64,000 nt of DNA from Alnus glutinosa (taxonomy: Eukaryota > Streptophyta > Magnoliopsida > Fagales > Betulaceae): NCBI RefSeq assembly GCF_958979055.1, contig NC_084889.1, positions 2,480,001 to 2,544,000 of the forward strand, written 5' to 3'. The notes beneath the pieces are model-generated. The model did not search any database. It was not told the DNA's origin and saw only the letters and a program-made list of their open reading frames with translations. Below, piece after piece: positions 57,193 to 64,000 of the stretch (within the stretch, counting starts at the first letter, position 1; each line of letters starts with the position of its first letter). The translations under genes and the position numbers were made by a program.

Positions 57193-59904
57193 TGGCAGGA
57201 ACTGGGGTTGGTGGGCCAAGACTGACGTCGATGGGTCCATTCATGCCGTTGAAATGTAGCAGCTGAATGCGCAACTTTGAAATGTATTTCTAACGCCGAC
57301 AAAGTGGTGGCGCCTTCCATCTTACTTTTTTTTTCTTTTTATTTTATTCTATTAATGTTTCTTATTCATTTTTTTTTTTTTTATATATATATATATATAA
57401 ATATTTTCCTCTCATATTATCAATAGAAAAATGCTTTATTACTATTTTTATTGCAATTCAGGTAGCATTTCACATTTTATACAAATGAATTTCACGCTTA
57501 GTGCCACATAACAAATGTGACAACCACATTCTAGTGATTGATGGGAGTTAATGTGATTGATGGGGGTAAGTATCGATCACTTTATATGTGTAATAAGTGT
57601 CATGTAAACTATTATGTAACAATAAAATAACGGCTTGATAAGTGTCACGTAAACTGACACATCAATTTGTAAGAAATTTATGGTAAAAATTATAATATCC
57701 CTTATCAGTGGGACACCGATTAACATTTTGTTCTTTCTGTACAGTGTTTTCTTGCTTTTTTTCAACTATATGGGCCATTGCGGATTTAAACATTGGTTAT
57801 GGCTATGGCGAAAAAGCTCAATAGATGGATTTATGGTATCACCTCTAAGGCGAAAGATAAGAAATAGATTTTAATAAACCCTCAAAGTTATGTTTGAGAT
57901 GTAACTTTCTTCTATTATTTTTATTTTTTTTAGCAAAATATTGAAAGAAAAACTACACGGTACATATTATACCGGATCATTTCCACTATTTATCTTGACT
58001 ATAGCAAAATGAGGGAAGAGAAGAGGATGGTCAAACTTCTTGTGAAGAGACTAACTCTACTAACCGTCACTATCCCTCAAAGTCTATGTGACGTGATCTT
58101 CTAAAAAAAATTGATTTTCATGTACTAAATTCTATGAAAAACCACGTCACATAAACTTTTAGGAAACTTTTAGGAAATGGAGAGAATGAGTGATGTATAA
58201 CATTATTATTGTGAAAGAGATCAAACCCGCTATCTTATATTTATGAAAAAATTTGAAACCAGAAATTTTTCGTGATATTTGAATTATAAATTAATTTTGA
58301 AACAATTAGACTATTAGTATCTGAATTAATTTCGGCTCCTAAAGTAGATGACTTGTGGCCTTTCTTTCTTTCCCTTATCAAATCAAACTATAATTGAGTC
58401 CGCAATCTTAGGATCAATATTTGAATCCACGTTGTTGGCACATAATGTTGACGTGAAAGACTTGAATATGTGATTGACTAAAAACATATCATTTTGTCAC
58501 TATCATGGTTGCAACAGAAATGGTAACTCTTATCATTTTTATCCACCATTCACTTGTAAATGTAATAAGTTTCAGCGTGGCGGAGAATGCTCTTTATTTT
58601 CGTGTGTATTGACTATTGAGTCTCCATGCCCTCAAGAATCAACGCCCAGTTATCAATTATGTATGCTTAAAAGAAGACATTATCGACATACATGGTGAAT
58701 TGTGTTATAAATAATTAATTACCTGCTGTTCACTACATGACACTGCCCTTGAGAGGGTTTCCATTGTAGGTGTGATTACGCTTGGTCATAAAAAAAAATA
58801 AAGACATGTTACTGAGAACAAATAGGGTGGCCCCATCCAACACAGTTAGAAATTGAGTGGTGATTGAGGGGATAATTGTAGTTTCTCCAAAAAAAAAAAA
58901 TAATAATAATAATAATAATAATAACGAGTCAAAATCAATAATGATTATATATATAAAAACATGGAACACGGAGTGTAGGTTAATTTGGGTGTTAATTGAT
59001 GTCGAGTTTTGTCCTCCTAAAAAAATGTATTATGGATTCATGCTATTTAATTATGGGCATTTTTATCGGTTAAGAGGGGAAAAAAACTTTTCCAGGGTGA
59101 GGGGAATGTGGTGTGGAAACCTATCTCTCTATAAGGGAATTCACATTCACATTCTCAGCAAAAGGAATTTTAGGAAAAATCAAGATACCCACAGACATCT
59201 GGATTTCCTTTACTTAGACGCAACCAAACGGGATAATCTTTTAAGATTTCCAAGAATCTTAAAAGATTAACCCAATCAATTGCAACAGTAATGTAGTCTA
59301 CAGAAAGACCAAATCGCGTCCTTCTCACAAGAAAACGGTGGGAGAGACATGGAAGCCAAATTCTTGTGGTTAATGGTTATTATCATTACTTAGAAGCAAG
59401 CACAATGCCCTTTATATGGATTTAAATAGGGGCAGAACAAATTACCATAAGATTGTTTCCTTTTGGGAGATTGGCTAGAACCATCCAACAAGCGAATTTC
59501 ATGGATTAACTAGGGGAAATTAAATTTAAGATTGGTTCTTTTTGCGAGACTGGCTTCTTATTCAGAACTGGGTAAATTCTTACCTGATGATCATGCAAAA
59601 TTTGCTCCAAACTCTAGCTCAGAAATGGGACTTCTTGAAGCCAAAAAGTCCCGGCCTCACCCTAGTAACTCAGGCCCCTGCATCATGAATTACATATTCT
59701 GAGGATGTTCCCAACAAGAGAGCTGCAAGAGTTCAAGAGAGGATGATTAGCAATTCCTCAGGGTGAATGCAAATTTCCCATCAGCATTTGGCTGAAAAAA
59801 AAAATGGATCTGCTTTTATAGATTGAACATCTCTCCAGAGTCAAACTACTTGTCTCTACTTTATCTGACAACAAACTGTATCCAGATGAGGGTTTCCAAA
59901 CTAT
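57193..59904. other. Intergenic DNA, no gene seen
   Basis: AT-rich, with an (AAT)n run (58900-58923) and TA tract (about 57382-57399). Several short open frames exist (for example 58474-58698, Cys-rich) but none shows a domain or codon pattern I would call coding. The part just below 59905 is probably the RFC4 3' UTR. Confidence 0.5.
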
Positions 59905-62900
59905 CTAGCTCTCATAAGGGAATTCTTGCGGCATGTTACAAAGAGCTCGCATCGTATTGCTTGCTACATCAAGCAGCTGCAGGTGTTCATCCGCACCATC
60001 AACAAGACACTGCAGATCCACAACTGAAAACAGTCAGAATTATTCATCCAAAAAATAGAACAGTAAGAATTTCGCACAATAGAATCTTTTGCCGTAATTT
60101 CTTATGAGCAACGGGAGCAAACAGAACAATATCAAAACAATGGATAACTGGATAATTTTATAAGTTCCTGAGAAAAAATAGACAATAACATTTTTATAAC
60201 CTTAAGTCAAATCATGGTTTGTCCACCCTACCAACCTAAGAACTTCCCAAAAAAATGTAATAAAATATCAGCAGCAATTTCCAATTATAGAAAGTTATTA
60301 GGACTAGATTTTAAAATGACAATTGACAGTACTGGGGTCTTTTTTCTTTTTGGTAAAGGGCAAATAACAAAGTAAGTAAACCCTAGGCCACTCCAGAGAG
60401 AAAGAATAGATTCTACAATGATCTCAAACTTCTGAACATTATCTTATGTTTTTGAAATATGCTTTGCCTTCAGGCAATCTCAAATATACAAAAAGACAAC
60501 AGCTAAATTGTATATAATATATATGACTTCTTGACTAGAAAGCCACCAACATTAAGGCAAAACCTCATTTCATTTTGAACAAAATGATACCAAATTCAAC
60601 AATTTTAAACTCTTGGCAAACTTAGAAATTAAAATGAGTAACCTTATCTGCTTCGGCCAATTTCTTGCAAATTCTTGCCTTCTGTTCATCTGATATGTCA
60701 TCTGCCTCAACAATCACCTCAAGTACCTGGAAAAAAAAATTCTGTCACTAGTATCTTTATCTAGAAACTGATAATAGTATAGAGCCACCAATAAAAGTAG
60801 CATTTTGAGACCTGAGAAAGCATCTGAGAGACTGGATATCCCTCAGCAACTATATTATTGACTTCCTTGTTTGCCAAATCAAAGTTACCGCTTTTGCATG
60901 CTATAAGAAGTTTCTCGGTAACCTCTTGTGGGATGACCTAACAAATTGAGATTTTAGGAGTCAGCACATGGTAGGATTTCAAAAACTGAAGTAGAAAATC
61001 ATTGTACCGTTTGTACGGAACAGTGCTTAGGATTTTCTTCAGTTGCTGTTAAGTTACAGCAAAACAAACAAAATAAAATGTTCCAATGATGCAACAACTT
61101 GCATTGATTTATTTGATCATCAAAAAATCATAAAACTGGCTGCAAAATGTTGGAATCACAGGACGCACACAAGTGTGAAAATTCAAGGATGAAACACCAA
61201 ACATTTTGCATTCCATCTTAAACAGCTTGTTTATTCATTTTTTTTTTTATTTTTTTTCTGGGCCATCCTATTTATTCATTGCAACTTCAAAAACTTGCAT
61301 TCAAGAGCACAATGCTCTTTGACCTTGAGACAGCTTTTTAATATCTAACCACAAGGCTAGAAAGGGATTTAGATATTTTTTTTTTTCAAGAAAAAAAAAA
61401 CCCCATAAAAACGTAAAGCAGCCATAATTAAATCTACTCTATTGCATGCCTGCATGCATATCTATGTATGTGTTTCTATGTGTGTTAAGACAAACAAAGC
61501 CTTTTGAAACTTTATCATAACTTACCCCAGACACACTAATCAGGTCCTTGGAAGAAATGGATGATCCAAATAATCGCGCAGCTGACTGGAACATGCAAAG
61601 ACACAGATTTAAAACTTAAAATCATATGTTACATACTAAAGCTTCAACTCAGAGTCCATGGAACAAGTAGCAGAACAGGAAAAACACAGATGAAGATGGA
61701 TTAAAACTAGAAGTGTCACGTGGAATAAACAACTGAAACACGGCTTCAATCCAAACAACAGTGATAACCAACAGATATTAGCCTCTAGACAATTGTTATC
61801 ACCCCCTACAAGTGCATCTGGATTGGTAAATTAGACCAAATGCAGGGAATTGAGTATTCCCACATAAAATGCTAGCCACTTTAGAATTTAGGTTATAGAA
61901 ATTCTAAACAAACACCAGTATTTTGACAGGAAGACCTACACTCTGAATCCTCCATCCGATTTTAACCATGACCATATATCAATGGAAGACCATTTAGGAT
62001 GTAGAGATTGTAGAAAAGTGAGGAATTTGGTTCTTTCTAGTGATTATCCATCAAAATTTCAAAAAGAATACAATTCTGCATTATAACAGAGAAAAAAACC
62101 ATAATATTCATATATTTGAACACATATAATAGGAAAAAGTACAAACCACCTCTCACCTGTAAGTAAGTAATAGCCCGACGAAGATCACCCTGTGAAATAG
62201 AACTTAAGGCAGAAAGAGCCTACAATTATGCATCATATTAATGAAGTTAGAAAACCTAACACCAATGCAATGAAGAAAATCTACCCTGAAAACTATTTCA
62301 AACGGCAAACTCTAAGCCATAATGTTTACACCTCAGCATCTAGATTGAGGCCTTCTTCTTTGCTAATATGCAATATACGACTGCTCATGATATCTTCAGA
62401 AAGTGGCTTGAACCTGAACTTTGCACACCTTGAAGCAAGTGGTTCTATGATCCTACAGAAAATACAAATATGCATATCATAAAGTCCAAGGCTCACCCTT
62501 CAATCATCCAGATATGTGATGAAGAAGAAGAAGAAGAACATAAGAGCAAAAACAACTTGTGGGTTTATCTTTTTCATCAAATGCAAGTCATCAACTTGAT
62601 CCCTATCTTTTGCTCTCAGTTAATCTAATCATCGTTAATCTAAAACAAGAGCAAGTGAAGATGAGGTTTTTCTTGTCAATTATGATATTACTTCAATCTT
62701 TGGTTTTACATGCAACAACTAAATAAATTGGAATCAATGAAATATGTTACTAATGACAATGAGTTTTCTTAAATCACTCCTAAACCTTGATGAAGTAACA
62801 TACATGAACTGAAACCTCTATCAAAACTAAAAGTTGGATTAGGAAATTCTGTGATGCAGAAGTCATTACACATCAGAGAACTCTGGTTTTACACATCTTC

Positions 62901-63613
62901 AAGAGCTCATTCATGTAATTTTCAAGTGGATAATTATATAATAACCTATACTTTGAAATTGATTCGTTAGTCAGGGTACTATCAAGATTCACACTAAATC
63001 CATCTGAACAGAAGGACATCAACAAGGAATGCACAAAGTTGTACACTTGTACTTCACTTTGAAAAAGAAAAAAGTAACAGCAAAAAACACAAACAAGAAG
63101 TGTACTTCAAACAAGCAAACAGTCAGTGAGGCTTACCTGCTTATGTAATTACAGATAAAAAAGAATCTCGTAACTTTGGAGTAAGTTTCCATAGTACGCC
63201 TCAGGGCATTCTGTACAGTAGAATATAAGCAGTATGGTAGTCATAATACTTTTCACTGAACAAAACTAAGAAAGAAAAAAATGGGTAACAAACATGCCTG
63301 AGCATCTTCAGTCATTGAATCTGCCTCATCTAGAATTATGATCTTGTATGGTGGGCATGGATAACCCCTGAAGTATTATTGTACATAAAAAAAAAATAAT
63401 AATAAATTAAAAAATTAAAAATTAAAAAGGCATAGAAGAAAATATAGACTTAAATGGGAATAACAATTGTTACAAGATATGAGTACACACCCTTGACGAT
63501 GACCAGAACCTACGGCCACAGCAGCAAAATCTTTGATCTTTGTCCGAACAACGTTGATACCACGGTCATCACTTGCATTCAGCTCCAGTACCCTAGACTT
63601 GTAGAGCTCAGGC
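59905..63613 (-). CDS. RFC4: Replication factor C small subunit, RFC4 type (last nine exons; 5' end outside window)
   Basis: Minus-strand exons: 63613-63491, 63367-63298, 63210-63137, 62452-62332, 62219-62157, 61585-61526, 60937-60812, 60726-60643 and 60009-59905, in phase, giving about 275 residues to the stop at 59905. Visible motifs: [12 protein letters not shown], Walker B with sensor [34 protein letters not shown], and the RFC box with arginine finger [12 protein letters not shown]. Next is [11 protein letters not shown], then the C-terminal collar helices through [12 protein letters not shown] and [16 protein letters not shown]. Walker A lies upstream, beyond the window. Family knowledge: a subunit of the nuclear AAA+ clamp loader that opens PCNA onto primed DNA. 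The intron after exon 63367-63298 begins with GC instead of GT; other introns are GT-AG. The final exon uses the acceptor ending at 60010, which restores the conserved DK-CLVDG junction. Confidence 0.94.
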
Positions 63614-64000
63614 CTGCAAAACATAGTGGTTTTATTACATAGAGAAGACGACAAGTTTTGGCTATCAACTCCACTATCTAAGATGATAGTCTTAGGATGT
63701 CTGCAAGCATGCTTTAAGAAAGAACTAATATATCAGAGTTTCAGACAGCAAGACCGGTTTTATATATCTTATCGCATCAATAATCTAAAAGTATTTGATA
63801 TACACTGAGGGTTTAATAACTTAAATTGGGATGTCAAAGTTGGATGAAGAGCAGAAAACAGGGTAACTGACTAATTGTGCCAAGTTTCAAACTATAGAAG
63901 GTCTAGATCTGATGATGTGTTTTTCAAAATGGCACGCAATGTTTTGTCCCATTCTGACTATTACGCAATTATTTAGTTCCTAAAAATATTTTCCAAAGAA
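63614..64000 (-). other. RFC4 intron sequence at the window edge
   Basis: AT-rich, with no exon recognised between the acceptor at 63614-63615 and the window end. The exons encoding Walker A must lie further right. Confidence 0.6.

Noticed and set aside
58474..58698. Cys-rich small ORF of 74 codons, possible secreted peptide
   Set aside because: There is no signal peptide and no regular Cys spacing, and it lies in AT-rich DNA without other gene signals.

Overview
The window reads as nuclear DNA of a flowering plant, most likely a eudicot and possibly a woody rosid. The evidence is GT-AG introns in the genes, long AT-rich intergenic DNA, abundant dinucleotide microsatellites, and Copia, Tat-type Gypsy, LINE, CACTA and MITE insertions. 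Protein similarity to Arabidopsis genes is judged from memory. No species call is possible from the sequence alone.

Six host genes can be reconstructed. From left to right they are: the 3'-open OGG1 (minus, 1-1987), SWI3C (plus, nine exons, 3238-11487), a 13-exon NRAMP metal transporter (minus, 13265-21808), a single-exon PPR gene (minus, 53682-55040), a small DUF688-like gene (minus, 56505-57062) and the last nine visible exons of an RFC4-type clamp-loader subunit (minus, 59905-63613, 5' end outside the window). In Arabidopsis, to my recollection, RFC4 (At1g21690), At1g21695, SWI3C (At1g21700) and OGG1 (At1g21710) are neighbours. This looks like an old syntenic block opened up by NRAMP and about 30 kb of transposons. 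OGG1 (base-excision repair), SWI3C (chromatin remodelling) and RFC4 (replication/repair) all act on chromatin, but they are not an operon.

The transposon block lies mainly between 22.4 and 50.5 kb. In order it holds a 425-bp MITE with TTA target-site duplication, a complete but degenerate Copia element (minus, 23086-28133, TSD CTTAA, unusual TA...TA LTR ends), a long-TIR MULE-like MITE (30214-30650) and a Tat-type Gypsy element (31968-40849). The Gypsy element has a 5' LTR, a gag-pol frame interrupted by only two stops, a 30-unit hairpin-forming tandem array and a spliced-looking antisense ORF, and it lacks a 3' LTR. Further right is a 5.4-kb inverted-repeat structure (45051-50411). It contains a CACTA element carrying a fragment of a GH9 endoglucanase gene, and a solo LTR with TSD CTATC. 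LINE pieces also lie inside introns of SWI3C and NRAMP; the NRAMP one landed on a splice donor, which its target-site duplication preserved.

No wholly new system is claimed. The most unusual structures are the Gypsy tandem array, which has conserved stems, variable loops and a 10-unit higher-order pattern; the UAG-CAA-UCA leaky-stop context between gag and pol; the antisense two-exon ORF; the LINE insertion at the splice donor; and the captured GH9 exon.
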